The notes under the pieces: model-generated | Told to the model about the DNA's origin: nothing | What the model saw: only the letters and a program-made list of their open reading frames with translations | Databases searched by the model: none | In this document: positions 23,759-35,875 of the stretch, piece by piece | Layout of the letters: the number at the start of each line of letters is the position of its first letter | Numbering within the stretch: position 1 is the stretch's first letter | NCBI GenBank assembly: GCA_001414485.1 | Contig: LLEY01000027.1 | Coordinates: 310,001 to 374,000 of the forward strand | Direction of reading: 5' to 3' | DNA length: 64,000 nucleotides | Source: Calycina herbarum | Taxonomy: Eukaryota; Ascomycota; Leotiomycetes; Helotiales; Pezizellaceae | Made by a program: the position numbers and the translations under genes

Positions 23759-24445
23759 GATTGTGAGTTGAGTGGAGAGTTTGGGTTGTTGGGGGAAGAA
23801 GAGAAGAAGGCGGTTGTTGAGAAGTGACTGTTTTGCAAAAAATTGAGCTGGGGTGTTTTGAGCCGAAGTCGGCCACGCACTCCGCCAAGATGGGCGGTGG
23901 ACGCTGGCAAGCTCCCTAGGGTGCTCAGAGAGGGGTTCCTGGGATTTTTGGTGCTGAGCACAGGGCGGTGGGCAGTCTGGGAGAAGCCTGGCCTGGGGAA
24001 CATGGGATGTGACTAATGTGCAAGAGAAGCCCTCCGACTGGAGAGCTTGTAGAGCTAGGGAATCCTTTCTATGTCTGTAGCAGTTTGTTTCGTCTTCATC
24101 TGTAAATGTCTCGGATGGAAAAGAATCTCAGCAAGAGCTAAATTGGGAGCCGCCATATCCTACCAAGGTCTCTACCAAGAGACATAGTCGTTGCCATAAG
24201 CCAAGAAACCTACTTATGCCTCACTCATAGATCAAGAAATACTGTATGCAAAGTATATTCCATTTTCTCGAGCATCAAAACGATGCTGCTATATGCAAAT
24301 GTCGCATTCTACGCTTCAGAATTCCAGAACGCAAAAAACCATACTGTATTTACTCCATCCTTCAAATCACAACGCCTCATTATGCCATATATCCATATTC
24401 GTCTCTCGTGTATGCTCTAAATCCGTAGTCCTCCTGTGATATACT
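23759..24445. other. Intergenic: reductoisomerase promoter and Ubc12 3' flank
   Basis: About 690 bp between two minus-strand genes. Both strands carry short frames without recognisable products. No repeat is seen. Confidence 0.6.
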
Positions 24446-25223
24446 CTAGCCCCGAGTCTTGAGCACCTTGTCAAAGACCTCCGACTTGACAAACCCGCCA
24501 CCCATCGCTTGTCGAACGTTGCGTTTGAAGCCCTCCCGGTTTTGGCGGAGGTCTTCTGCAGCTTCCTTGTTGAGGGGGTCCGAAGCGTTGGGTTCAAGAA
24601 ACAGGAACTAGAATACATTCATCAGTCAACTTCTTCTATCCATAGCTCAAGGAGACTTCTGCTATGCCTACCTGAAGACCCACGATCACGGCTTGTAGAT
24701 TGAGCACTGGCTTCCAGTCCTCTCTGAGGATATTCAAGCACACCTTGCCGTGGAGATCGATGTTTGGGTGATATATCTTCTCTTTGCAAAGGACCTTTGG
24801 CGCCGAGTGGGGAAATTCCTGGCCGACCTCGAATGTAAAATGGAACGATCCCCCCTTGTACATGCCCTCGTCGGGCTCGATGGTGAGTTCAAAGTTGAGA
24901 AGGTCGTCGGGGTCTGCGAAAACGGTCTTCATGGTACTGGGTAGGGCGAGTTCGGAAAGATCTGAAATATCTCGAGTTAGTCAAAGGCAACGAGGTATTA
25001 TCAACCCGGGCAAATGGGAACCTCACCTTTTTGGACTCGGAGTTGAGCGGCAGTCACCTTCTTTCGTCGGTTGCCCGAGGCAGCATCTGCGTTAGCATCC
25101 TGCTGCTGCTTTTGCTTCTGTGAGGGGGTTAGTATTTCGAAATTGGCGGGGGAGTTGGAGGGGGAATGGGCAAGATTGGCTGCTCCACAGGGTGGCACAT
25201 ACCATATTCCATAGCTTCAGCAT
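24446..25223 (-). CDS. UBC12: NEDD8-conjugating enzyme E2 (Ubc12)
   Basis: E2 that passes NEDD8/Rub1 from its E1 to cullins, activating cullin-RING ubiquitin ligases. Four exons: 25223-25203, 25117-25027, 24961-24672, 24607-24446, 187 aa, all GT-AG. The 21-nt first exon encodes MLKLWNM, the Ubc12-specific N-terminal docking peptide that precedes the E2 fold and distinguishes it from ubiquitin E2s. A Gln/Lys-rich linker (KQKQQQ) follows, then the UBC core with [19 protein letters not shown] motif and catalytic cysteine. [17 protein letters not shown] and a helical C-terminus complete it. Length equals that of known Ubc12 proteins. Confidence 0.95.
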
Positions 25224-26040
25224 TTTGGCGGTTGTGTGTGAGAGAGGAGAATATCAAAGTAAGAAACAAGAGAGAGCGAGAGTATGAAATGCGCAACAAG
25301 GGAAGTTGGGTGTTTCTTGTTGTCTCCAAGGTTTTGCGGAGGCAAGGCTCGGAGGCGATGAAGTATTTCCTAAGTCCCACCTCTTGGCATAGCCTTACGG
25401 TGAGTAAGACAACGTTCTGTACCCCTGCTATGCACAAACCAAACTCAAAAACCACAAGAACAGCAGATTTCACCCCTGTTTTGTTTTTTGTTTTCCAAAG
25501 ATTGTTTTATTTCAATTGGCTGCAAGTAAAAGTGGCTTTCAAGCCGTGAATCTCTTAATACCAACAGGGGTCTTAAGTACTTCACATACTCCTCCTGTTA
25601 CAGACATCTCTTGTTAGACTGCCTCAAAATATCGAAACTATTCTAGGACTTGAGAAATACAGGAAATTTTAAAGATTGTCTCATATAAAAGCAACAATTG
25701 AAATTAAGGAACGGCTTTTGGTGCCTGTTTGACAGATGGGGTCCAGGCCGAACGAAGATGGTCACAAATAATAGCAAATGATAAGAATATGGTAAAATCA
25801 TGTCAGTCATGTATTTTCATTTTGGGTATTCAATTTTCAAGACAAACTACTACACTAAAATCAAACATCTAGAACGAGCCGCTCGACGACTCATAGAACG
25901 CCATGATGTGCAAATGCAAAACCCCCCGAGTACTTTTACAACAACTATTGCAAGATCCATCATTATTCTTCCACCCATAAGAGCAAGCTATATTATTCAT
26001 GGATCGCATGGTCTCGAAAAACCAGGAGTTCCATCTATGC
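25224..26040. other. Intergenic: Ubc12 upstream and chitin synthase 3' flank
   Basis: About 820 bp. The part near 25800-26040 should be 3' untranslated region of the class III chitin synthase. No additional gene is seen. Confidence 0.6.
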
Positions 26041-28946
26041 TTAGCGTCTTGCGAAGCAGCACATGATTCCAGATCGTCCCAAGAACCACATACATCCGAT
26101 AAAACGAATGACGGCCAAGACGGCTGTTGCCCAAAGCAGGTACTCGAAGAATTGTTGCGTTCTTGCACTAGCGTTGTGACTCGCCTGTATTCGGAATTAG
26201 TATCGAAGAAAGCAAGTAGAAGGAATGTTAAAAACTTACGCTGAAACCAAATTTGTCAATGCTATCACTAGTAATCAGAACGGCAAGTAAAGCATTTGAG
26301 AAAATCCAAGAGATCAAGAGCTTAGTTCTGAAAGATTTGTAGGAATCTTCAAGCGACTTGCTTTCATCTTCAACTTCAGGGATGAATGGTCGAAGAGCAC
26401 GCTTTACAGTAGCCTCGAATTGACTGTCAATATCCTCTTGAGGTCTGTCGATTTCTTCAATGACTGCTGCGCCTTTGCCGTCCGTCTTCGTTGTTTTCGC
26501 GGAAGGAAGTGCCTCAGCCTTGTCAGAACCCTTGGTTCCCCAGGAAACATCGTGCCAATTGCTGAAGGCATAGACCATCAAGATGTTGATGTATGAAGAC
26601 ATAAGCAAGAGATATTGGGCGAACGAAGTAAACATGTGCCATGGGTCGAGGTACATGAAGGAGGCAACGAAGTATAGACCGAATGTGGCTGCCAAAGCAA
26701 CAATAATAATACCACCACTTCCATTAGCACTTCCAAAGAAACTCTTGAAGAAATCAGAAGTACTATTGGTGTTGAAACTGGTACTGGTGATACCATTGAT
26801 GGCCAAATACATGGATAAGACGATCAAGTAAGCGTTGATCAGACCGAAGATGACGAAAGATATAAGGTAGGTAAGCTTGGAACCCTTAGGTCTGTTACCA
26901 AGTGCGAGAATAAATTGCGTAATCAAGAATCCGAGGTAGAGATATTTGAGAATGGTGTTGATAATTGGTGTTGCGGTATCACCGAATGGCCAACCATGCT
27001 TGTCGGTGCTGGGGTCATTTGCATTGTCGCCTTTCTTGGGGGTTCCAACCAAGTCCATAATAACGGTAGTGGTCAACCAGAAAGATGCCAACATGAACCA
27101 GGAAAGGAACACACTGAACATGTTGTATAGAAGTTGGATATGGAGGAAGAACATGCGAACAAGATTGTGTCCACTCTTGTACCTAGCGATTGTTAGCAAT
27201 TTGGGTGGACTGAGGAGAGGGGTTCAAACTTACATTCTTCCGAAATGCATAATGGAGTACATACTGGCGGCAAACGAACCGTTGAGCCATCTTCGACGTT
27301 GGCCAATGAATTCAGCAGCACCTTCAGGTACATCAGTCTCACCCTTAGCAGCCTTGATATATGTCAAATGCCATTTCGAACCAGCCTTTGCCACCAACTC
27401 GAAGCACAGAATTCTGTCCTCGGCCAAAAACATGTTCTTCTTGAAAATGTTCATTCCCTCGATACCCTTCTTTCCAAGTTTCTTAGACAGCGTGTGATCA
27501 CCGTGGAAGTATTGTTCTAATGGTCTGCCCATAATGGCACGGAATCGGTATGCAGAGAAAGCACCAGGCAACACACTAACATATCCGAAAGAACTCTCAA
27601 GCGGCTTGTCCAGGATGTTACTGATCTTATACTCGAAATTTTGAGCGGCGACGAGAGGATTGAGCAGTTTTCTGCCACCTTTTCCCAACATGGCGTGGAT
27701 TTCACCACAAGCTCCACCAAGATCCTTGTCGTTATAAAAACCTTCCCAGAGAGACAAAAGTGATTTTGGTCCGGGTTTGGTTCCGGCATCTAGAAGGATA
27801 CAGACTTCGGGGTTCAACAAACGACCGAAAGCATTGAACAGCCATCGATGGGAGTTGATCTTCTTGGTGTTCTTCTGCTTTAGACAAAACATCATCTGTA
27901 CTGGAGGGAATGTGTTGGCGCTGTCTTCCGTGGGCCGGATGAGCTGCTGGTTGGCAGTGACTGACAATTGAGTGGTGTACTCGAAAATGTGTGCCACAGT
28001 CTCTTTTCCATCGACATCCTTCTTCATGACACCGTCCTGGTAAATACCAATGGTAGCCAAGATATCCAATGTGTTCTTGTCGCAAGGATCAATACCATCG
28101 AAAACGAGGCACACGACAATCTTTTGCCAGGCTGGTCCACCAACGTTCCAGAAATCGGACTTCTTGAGGTTTACGATATCGCGAATGTTTTGCATGACAC
28201 CGTGGAGCGTACGGGCTGTCAATGTCTTGTCCTCGTTATAATATGTGACGGCAATGAGCAACTCGGTGTGGCGGTTATACATGGCAGGTCGTAGATTATA
28301 ACCATTCTTGAGAGTAAAATCATCTGGATCACAGGTAGCGGCTGTGTATCGCATGTGTGTGAACTCCTCGCTGTTGCCCCCTTCGGCCTCTTGGCGGTAT
28401 TTTTGCTGGATGGCATTTTTGATAGCGGATGGGACGGGGTGATTGACACTCAAGACGCTGCCTTGCACAAGCTTAATCTTTCTCGTAGCATATCGCTTTA
28501 GACCACCAGTTGCCGGGGCTTGTCGCTGTCTCCAGGCCTCGGTGGAGTCTGTATCAGCGCGTGAATAGGGAGATGCAACTCGACCGTAAGGATCAGAGTC
28601 CAAAGGATATGTTGCAGTGCTTCCACCGTATTCACTGCTATATGGTGCTGGAGTTGTGGCGTTAGGTGCGTAGGACTCGGTCAGACTGTATGTCGAATTG
28701 GGTCGCACAGGAGGGGTGTTGGTTCGAAGGGTATTGTTGTCATAGGGGCTGGCAAATGGCCCAGGAGCTTGGTGCAAAAGCGGCTGGTTCCCTTCCTCGT
28801 CATCGTGTGGTGGTAAATGGTACTGCGATTCGATGTTAGAAATGGCTTCCCTCGATGGAATCGATGGCTTGACTTACGTTGCCTCCAGGGGGAAGGTCCT
28901 GGAGTCTGTGATCATCATAAGGGGGGTTTCCGCCCGGGTGAGCCAT
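26041..28946 (-). CDS. Chitin synthase, class III
   Basis: Membrane glycosyltransferase making chitin at growing hyphal tips; class III is restricted to filamentous fungi and is generally important for polar growth. Four exons: 28946-28878, 28822-27234, 27182-26240, 26184-26041, 914 aa, GT-AG with closing phases. The start [20 protein letters not shown] precedes an N-terminal disordered, Ser/Thr/Tyr-rich region (SLTESYAPN). The core has [50 protein letters not shown] and [12 protein letters not shown] (about residue 530). At least six transmembrane segments follow, with [16 protein letters not shown]. The last 48 residues sit on their own exon. Segments such as [18 protein letters not shown] and [16 protein letters not shown] are class III hallmarks, so the class is firmer than for the first synthase. 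Confidence 0.95.
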
Positions 28947-31900
28947 CTTTGCGGAGAGTTCTTCTCAGGGAGTGTTGGATAGATGAGGAATGGCGGACTG
29001 AGGTGGTTGCGATGGTATGAGATCGCAATGTCGCTGGTGTTGATTGTCGATGGATGTTGTAGGAAAAAGGAGGCGAGCAAGATGGAATGTGAAAAGACCT
29101 TGGTTCTAGGATCCGCGTCACCGCACGTCAGGGTTGTCTATGCAAAGAGCGACAACAACAACGAGGGTGGTTTGAAGGTGTTCAGTGGAAAGGAGAGTAT
29201 TGCATGCAAAAGAAGAAGAGACTCTCACAGTCCAAGGGCGGAAGCAGTTGGCTGGGAGGAAGATGCAGTTCGGTGGTGTTGACTTTCCTAGTCCCCTTCT
29301 AGGGATTTAGTTCAGGTTTGTTCGCTTGCTTGATGATTTACATGAAGGGAACTAGCACGGCACGGCTGTGAATAGCACCCTTGTAAAAGAGGCGGTGCTA
29401 GCTGTGATTGGTTCTGGCGTCTCCTTGGGAGTCTGATCTGTTGACAGCGTCTCATGCTGTCTTTTAATACGATATTACGTTCTCACAAGGTCATTTGTTC
29501 CTTGTTACGATGTCCCTTTTACTTGCATCTATGAATCTGAAGCCGGTGAAGCTCCAATATATCATTGTGCACCCTGGAAAGGGAAGCTGTCAAAGAATCT
29601 GAAGTCTCTCGTTTTAAATTTCAGAAGCGCCGCCTCGTGAGACAACTGCCCCACAATCTTGCATTTTCTTTGGCCTTTGGGAAGAAAGATTTCCATGATT
29701 TCTCTGCTCTTTAACAACCTCCTCCTAAACATCGTCTTTACGCTGCAATTCAATAGTTCATTCAGTGCCGAGAGGCTGATTTTCCAATTCAGGTGAATAT
29801 TCGCCACAGCCTTTCTTCCTGTCGCCACTTTTCTTTGACGCCGTCAGAAATATCCAAGCCCCACTGAGCTAAATATAGATCTAATGAAGATCCCATATTT
29901 TGCTGGAGTGTATACCGAGTTCCAATACGATGGTTGAATTATTCAATTGAGAAACATTTCAATCCATCTCGCAATATGGCTTGATTATTGAGGGGTTTCA
30001 GTAAAAATCGTAGAATCTATCTCGTTGAGATGTGTGCACCCTTATTCAGGGGCAAGCCTCGAGCTTATGGCATCATATCAAAATCCAACCGTGGAAATCG
30101 ATTTTCTTTCAACCACAGAACTTTGTATATACTGTAGCTCTGATTGTTCTCAACTTTCTTGTTCCATATTCAAGTTTCCTAGTAATGGAATTCATCATTA
30201 TCTTGTACCTCAGACTCCTGCACGAAGATTAGAGCTAGCAAATTAGCACTATCATTGCCCCTTTCCATGCCCAACACCATATGATGTATTTAATCACCAC
30301 AAAAACTGTGTTACTATTTGTTATTAAAATGAGTGCAGATGGTACCTAAAAAGAAGCCCAGGTGTAACGGGGGGCGTTTGTTTACTCGACCCACTGGTGT
30401 CATCGCTCGGAAGATACGCTACTACAAACTTGAATCGGTTATGAACTACTCCTTTCAATTTTCTTAGTTCAAAGCTTACTTTTTACTTCAAGCCCCGAGG
30501 ACTGTCGCCCAGGTTACCATTAGTTTCAGTGACTAACATTGTCAACAAGTACGAGTAGTACTAAGTAGTTGTTGAAACCCTACTTTAGGTTGGAACCAAC
30601 ACGGCGTCGTACCTGAAAGTAGTAGAGTCCAAACTCTGTCCTCTTTTGCGGACTTGTTTCTCAAATTGCTGCTTACGCCATCGTGTATAAATAGGGAAGT
30701 ATACGAACTAACCAACAAAAATGTAGCGAGCGCAAAAAGCACGTTTCAAGTCTTGATTCCTTTTTTTATTTAATAAATCTTTGCTTACCATGTTTACCGA
30801 TGAGCAAAAGGAATTATAGGGTCTCTCCGTAGAAGTGGCAGTTGATAACTCTGGTTGCTCCTTATCGACTGCTACTTTTGAGGAGATATGTTAGCAAACA
30901 CCGATTATTTCCTAGTTACTTGGGAGACTTCCAGCCGCAAGCCGGTTCCCCTTGAATCCGAAGCCGAAGAGTAGTTCCAAGGACTTTTCGCTTCCAACTA
31001 CTGCAGAGTCTGTCTAGTCCCACAAAAGTTTCCGCGTCTAACTTTTAGCTCGTTGACAACGCAGCAAGGAACGGTTTTGCGGAGGCAATCAGTGAAATCA
31101 AGATTCAAGATGAACACAGACAATCACACGGAGATGTACTTCGAAGTAGCAGAGGAAGGTATTCGCCTACCCTAAACTCTTGAGAAGGAATTGTTGGTGT
31201 TGTAGCCGTATTCACGCCGTAATACCGGCTACTCTCTCTGCCCTATGGGATTCTTCCAAGACTCTAGATTGATGCGTGGCAGTGGGCGCAGCTTTCTTGG
31301 GCTTACGCATGGATTGGTCTTGTCCGAATTGTCCGAATTGTCCGAATGGTCCGTATTCGACGGCTTTGCGCAGTCCGTACTCGTATGAACAAACTTGAAT
31401 TGAAAGTTCATGATCAAGAAGTTCTCCGCAATTGCCATCTCACTTCAAGATGGGGAGTTGAGAGTGACAATTTATCTGATGTTTGATACTCTGGCGCGAT
31501 TGGTGGGTCGGCATTGATCCCTTTAATTAGGTTATTAGGTTCATGTCAGCATCCTTCCAAGGTTTGCGGTGGATTACGGCGCTGGGGTAAAACCCCCTAG
31601 CGCTTGAAAAAAGCGGCATCAATCAGGTACGAAGTTGGGGGAAAGTGTTGATGAAAGAAAGATTGTTACTTTGGGGGGCTGCTGACGATTGTCGAAAACG
31701 GAAGGATTCGTAGAATATAATAGCATTCAGGAATTCAATTCTAGACCAAAATGTAATGTTCCCATTTTACAACCAAATAATCAAAGAACCTCGGGAGATG
31801 CAAGTGAGAAGAGGAGAGACTGCCGCTTTTCTTGTCCAACTCCCTCTTTCGGACTAGCGTCGCTTAAATTTCCGCCTCAGGCTGCTATCCTTGAAGGATT

Positions 31901-32524
31901 CAGGGCGAGCAAAATGGGGTTGGGGTCTGGCTGCCCCGTTGAAGCAGATCGCCGTGCTCTTCTTCCGTCTGAACATCGCCAAGTAGAACGAACGACCATT
32001 CCAACACAGACTTCGACTCCAGAGAAACAAAACATCGCCGGTCCCCCTCTGGTTCCTCGTCCTCGTCCATGTAGCCGCTGCGAAGCACCTCACTGCTACC
32101 CGCCTTCACTTCCACCATACCTCAGAGCTTGTTCTCTACCACACTCGTTTTCCCTTCTCCTTCCACGACATCTTTGCGACCGTAAACCCCAATCTTCACG
32201 GCTACGCTACGCTACGCAACGGGAGCACACATCACCTCGAACACCCTTCATACCCTCCTGAATCTCTTCGCTGCAAACCTGTGTTACTGTATTTGAGATA
32301 CCCACCTTTTACCCACCACTTTATCCTTTCAGTACACCTTTGTTGTTGAGCAGGTTCTCTTTACTTCGTCTACCCACTCTCACCACCTCATCTCGACCCT
32401 CACCTTCAACATCGACACATCGCGACGAGTCACACGCATTGCTAGGCACCTCGGCATATCGATAGTCCGTGGTCTTTGGGCGGATATAATCATATAATAC
32501 AATACAGACGTTGACGTCCTCATA
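28947..32524. other. Intergenic, 3.6 kb, between chitin synthase and Opy2-like gene
   Basis: This stretch holds the class III chitin synthase upstream region and, at its right end, the CT-rich leader of the Opy2-like gene. A 9-bp tandem repeat (TGTCCGAAT, three copies) lies at 31321-31347. A plus-strand frame of 190 codons (31689-32261) is Pro/Ser-rich, lies in the pyrimidine-rich leader and has no recognisable domain, so it is not called. No RNA gene is seen. Confidence 0.5.
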
Positions 32525-33742
32525 ATGGCTTTTGTATTTGAACCTGGTATGTTGTTGCGAGGCCCCTTTCAGAAATCATTGTCTAATCCGCGTACAGCGC
32601 AATTTGGCTCTCTCTTTCGAAGATGTGTAAATTGTGATGACAGTCCTGTTTCCTGCCCTGATTGCGCCGCGGGACTGGTGTGTAGTCAAATCCCGCCTAC
32701 CTGCGATGCATGCCAGCAGACAACCTGCATAGCAGATCCTAACTCTACGACTGTAACCACGACAAAAGCAACAAGTAGTGGGCCTAATGGAGGGGCAATT
32801 GCTGGTGGAGTAATTGGAGGAGTTGTGGTTATAGCGATCGTCACTTATCTGGTCTGGAGGTTTTGCATCAAGACAAAGAGGCAACAATACGAGCAGGACA
32901 ATTGGATCGATGATCAGGACGACCAAACCCAGGCCGAGAAGGACTTCACGATGCGACGAGATGCGAGAGCCTCAACACACACCGTTGGATCAATTGCTTC
33001 AACCGTCCTCACTCGCGCATCGAATATTATTCAAATCGCATATATTCCTGGCGTCACCAATCGATCCGCTCCATCAACGCCTGGCCTCCTCGTACCACCA
33101 GTTCCACCGATTCCAATTGCCTTGTCATCCGCCGCAAGCAGTCCTTATGAACAAGAGCATTTCTTCATGCCTGGGAGCTTGCGAGATTCCACGTATTCGG
33201 GTGTTAGTGAGCGTACATCATATGCTAGGAACAGTGTTGCCTCGACGATCTATGGAAAGAACGCCATTGTGTCTCCCGTACCCGCTCAGACTGTGATTCG
33301 AGGGAAGGCAGCAGTTGTTAGTGTTAAATCGAATGGAGCCGGTTCACCCGGTGACATGACACCACCTGTCCCAAGTGTTGATTTTGGCAAATATGGAGCC
33401 GGAAGACCCGCGAGTCCTGCTTTCTCTGTTGGATCAACATTCTTGAACAATGCCAATACTGCCACTCAAGTCAAACCACTGGTGATCCGAGTACCAAGCA
33501 AGAAGCAGCCTCCTTCGACATATTTAGCCGGAAAAGCGCAGGAGGAAAGTCTTCTCGATCGCGACTCGCAAGCAATCACCATCATCGACGATACCCCAAC
33601 AATGCAACAAGGACCATTCCGGGACCCGCCCCTTACTCGAGTCGCAAGTCATGGCTCACTCGGCGCTGTGACGAAGCGACCCAAGGGCAAAGGAGAGAAA
33701 TCCACACCCTTTGGTGACGAACACGAAATGAAAGAATCGTAG
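32525..33742 (+). CDS. OPY2: Opy2-like single-pass membrane anchor
   Basis: In yeast, Opy2 is a plasma-membrane anchor for the adaptor Ste50 in the HOG and filamentation MAP-kinase pathways. The N-terminus has a compact cysteine-rich ectodomain, RRCVNCDDSPVSCPDC through CDACQQTTC, with Cys spacing typical of the Opy2 family. A Ser/Thr-rich stalk is followed by one hydrophobic segment, GGAIAGGVIGGVVVIAIVTY, then a basic stop-transfer and a roughly 260-residue disordered Ser/Pro tail. A canonical GT-AG intron with a CTAAT branch site is likely at 32547-32597. It is 51 bp, so the frame stays open with or without it; spliced, the protein is 388 aa (MAFVFEPAQFGSLFRRC), unspliced 405. No classical signal peptide is seen, as in other family members. 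Ras2 is the next gene on the same strand. Confidence 0.8.
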   Translation: MAFVFEPGMLLRGPFQKSLSNPRTAQFGSLFRRCVNCDDSPVSCPDCAAGLVCSQIPPTCDACQQTTCIADPNSTTVTTTKATSSGPNGGAIAGGVIGGVVVIAIVTYLVWRFCIKTKRQQYEQDNWIDDQDDQTQAEKDFTMRRDARASTHTVGSIASTVLTRASNIIQIAYIPGVTNRSAPSTPGLLVPPVPPIPIALSSAASSPYEQEHFFMPGSLRDSTYSGVSERTSYARNSVASTIYGKNAIVSPVPAQTVIRGKAAVVSVKSNGAGSPGDMTPPVPSVDFGKYGAGRPASPAFSVGSTFLNNANTATQVKPLVIRVPSKKQPPSTYLAGKAQEESLLDRDSQAITIIDDTPTMQQGPFRDPPLTRVASHGSLGAVTKRPKGKGEKSTPFGDEHEMKES

Positions 33743-34816
33743 ACTCTTGGTCTATATAACTACTACCTACCTACCATACTCATCCACGAGACCGTATTTA
33801 CTACATCTGGGTTGACACGATCAACGAACCAGTATACCTGAGACGACGTCTTTGAGCTTCTTATGTCTATATTGAAAATTTCTGGCAATTGGGATTGGCG
33901 TACATGGGGGAAATTAAGCGGCCCCGAGGGCAATGATATCTTTGAATGGAGGCTATTCTGATAGCTGGTACTGATGTCGTACAAATAGAATATGATATCA
34001 ATGCTCCACACTCGATTCTCCTTCTGACAGCACTGATGCTGTGGTGACCATGACTGATGTATTGACGATTCAGTGACGTTCTCCCATGGCCAGCGCACCG
34101 ATGAACCTTGGGGTAGGAGAGATGGCTGATGAGGATAAAGACAGGGCATGCGTGTCGGGAGCAGAGTGATAGCTCATGCCATAGAAATTAACCATTCGCT
34201 AGAGCAGTGAGGGCGGGATCAAGGCATATACAGTATCACACTGAACCGGACTGTTGGGATTGGGGAAGATATACATGACGGGTGATGTGATGTGATCAGT
34301 TTTCCTTTCCAAAGTATGCTTTCCAAAGTATGCATTAAGGTGGAAGGCGAGTCGATATGGATTTCATGTCTGAGAGCAACTCGGCCCCCACTCTCCACTC
34401 AAGTTTTGGAGTTTTCGGACAGTGTCTCGAGCCAGGATAAACGATGCTCAAGGCTGGGAGAACCTGCAGCTGGGCTGCAAGAGGCGAAGACGGGGGGGGG
34501 GAGGTTTAGTGGTTGCTGCTTTTATCAGTCTGCAAGCTTGCCAGTGTTTCCCATTCATGCCGCATACACCAACCAGTAGAGCACAGCAGAGCATCAAGCA
34601 AGTCCCCATGGCATTGAAGCCTCAAACTAAAACCTTTTCTTTCTTCTACTCTATCCTCCTCTCTACTCGTAACTCACTTCTTCCAAGCCTCTTCTCATTC
34701 CCATCTTCTCTCCCCTTCTCCATCATAACCGGTGTATCGCGTAGCTCCTCGCCGTCTTCTCCCGCGCCGTTCAGTCTTGTTCTCTACCCACACGCCAACG
34801 GCCCCCCTTCCGCCAG

Positions 34817-34862
34817 CTACGCTAGGTACGCTACGCTACGCTACCCTACCTACCCTACCTAC
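34817..34862. repeat. CTACG/CTACC pentanucleotide tandem repeat
   Basis: Repeated CTACG units grade into CTACC units upstream of Ras2. A shorter array of the same CTACG unit occurs near 32200, upstream of the Opy2-like gene. Confidence 0.7.
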
Positions 34863-35232
34863 GGAACTGCACCTAGTCACAAACCCGTCTGAGCCCATCT
34901 AGAACCCCCAACCTACCAACGCCGATCGAGAGAGCTTTTTTCCGTCTATTTACAGGCGTGAGACGAGACTATCCTCTACCTATTTTCCAACTGTATGCTC
35001 ACGGCAATTCCGTCCCCCAACACTCCTGGTACTTCTACGCTACCCCTCCATCTCCGAAGCATATTCTCCCTACCTACTCACTACGCTATCTACCCGTACA
35101 AGTACTAGTGACCAAACCCTTCAAGGTCTCCTCTCTATCCTCCCCTCCCACTCCCTCCACCAGCCCAGCATCCAGCATCCAGCATCCTCGAACTCCTACT
35201 TGTACTCCCCCCAAACTCGCCTCAATCCCATC

Positions 35233-35256
35233 CTCGCCATCGCCATCGCCATCGCC
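35233..35256. repeat. CATCGC hexanucleotide repeat
   Basis: Perfect short run of CATCGC units in the pyrimidine-rich Ras2 leader. Confidence 0.7.
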
Positions 35257-35423
35257 CTCGCTCGCAAGTACGTCCGACAATTGCCGCCTGGATCGACATC
35301 CACCAACACCCACCTCCTCATCCATCCACTGCAACAACAAACCACCACCACCACCACCACCCACCACTCAACAGCCCCCGAAAATAGTTCAACACAGCAG
35401 CAGCTCTTTTGTCACCTCCAGCA

Positions 35424-35466
35424 CCCCTCCCTCTCCCTCTCCCTCACCTTCACCTTCACCTTCACC
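35424..35466. repeat. CTCCCT then CTTCAC tandem repeats
   Basis: Two abutting hexanucleotide arrays on the plus strand of the Ras2 leader, both pure pyrimidine or nearly so. Confidence 0.7.
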
Positions 35467-35875
35467 TGCATACTACCCTCATACCCTCGCAGCTCTGAGA
35501 CGATCGACCCCGACGCTTTCTCTTTGCCCTCCCCTCCCAAAGCTCTCCGCCCTCAATCACCGAGTGAGCTCCTCGTAGCGCAACACACACCCGCCGAGCC
35601 AGTTTCGGCCACCCTATCCGCTATCGTGCCCAAATCTCTCCACAAGCGGGAAGTCCGAGCTTCTTGAACCTGCCAAACGCCAAAACAAATCTCCTGCAGA
35701 TCAACAAGATAGCTGCTGCTACGAGTAGACTAGATAGTCCTCACGCTTGTCTTCATCATATCCCAAATCGTCCAGTCCTTCGTATCCCATCGAATTTCCC
35801 GAATTTCCCGAATTTTGTTCCTAGCTGTCGTCAGTCTCGTTCCGCGACGCCCCTCTTTTCAAAACAACCTCAAAC

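Larger units (their letters stand above)
33743..35875. other. Intergenic: Ras2 upstream region and leader
   Basis: The first part is the 3' flank of the Opy2-like gene. From about 34620 to the Ras2 ATG the plus strand is strongly pyrimidine-rich with several microsatellites, typical of promoters and long 5' leaders in filamentous fungi. Frames of up to 206 codons there are Pro/Ser/Thr repeats produced by the composition and are not called as genes. Confidence 0.55.

Noticed and set aside
3909..28946. A biosynthetic gene cluster or defence system around the regulator, PLP enzyme and protease
   Set aside because: No polyketide synthase, peptide synthetase, terpene cyclase or coordinated accessory genes; neighbours are housekeeping enzymes.
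31689..32261. 190-codon frame upstream of the Opy2-like gene
   Set aside because: Low-complexity Pro/Ser composition, no domain, located in the pyrimidine-rich leader.
32547..32597. Treating the Opy2-like gene as a single uninterrupted exon
   Set aside because: A canonical GTATGT...ACAG intron with a branch-like CTAAT lies near the start; the uninterrupted frame is possible only because the intron is 51 bp. Kept as an alternative.
34422..35667. Several long plus-strand frames upstream of Ras2
   Set aside because: Their Pro/Ser/Thr repeats arise from CT-rich microsatellites; better explained as promoter and leader.
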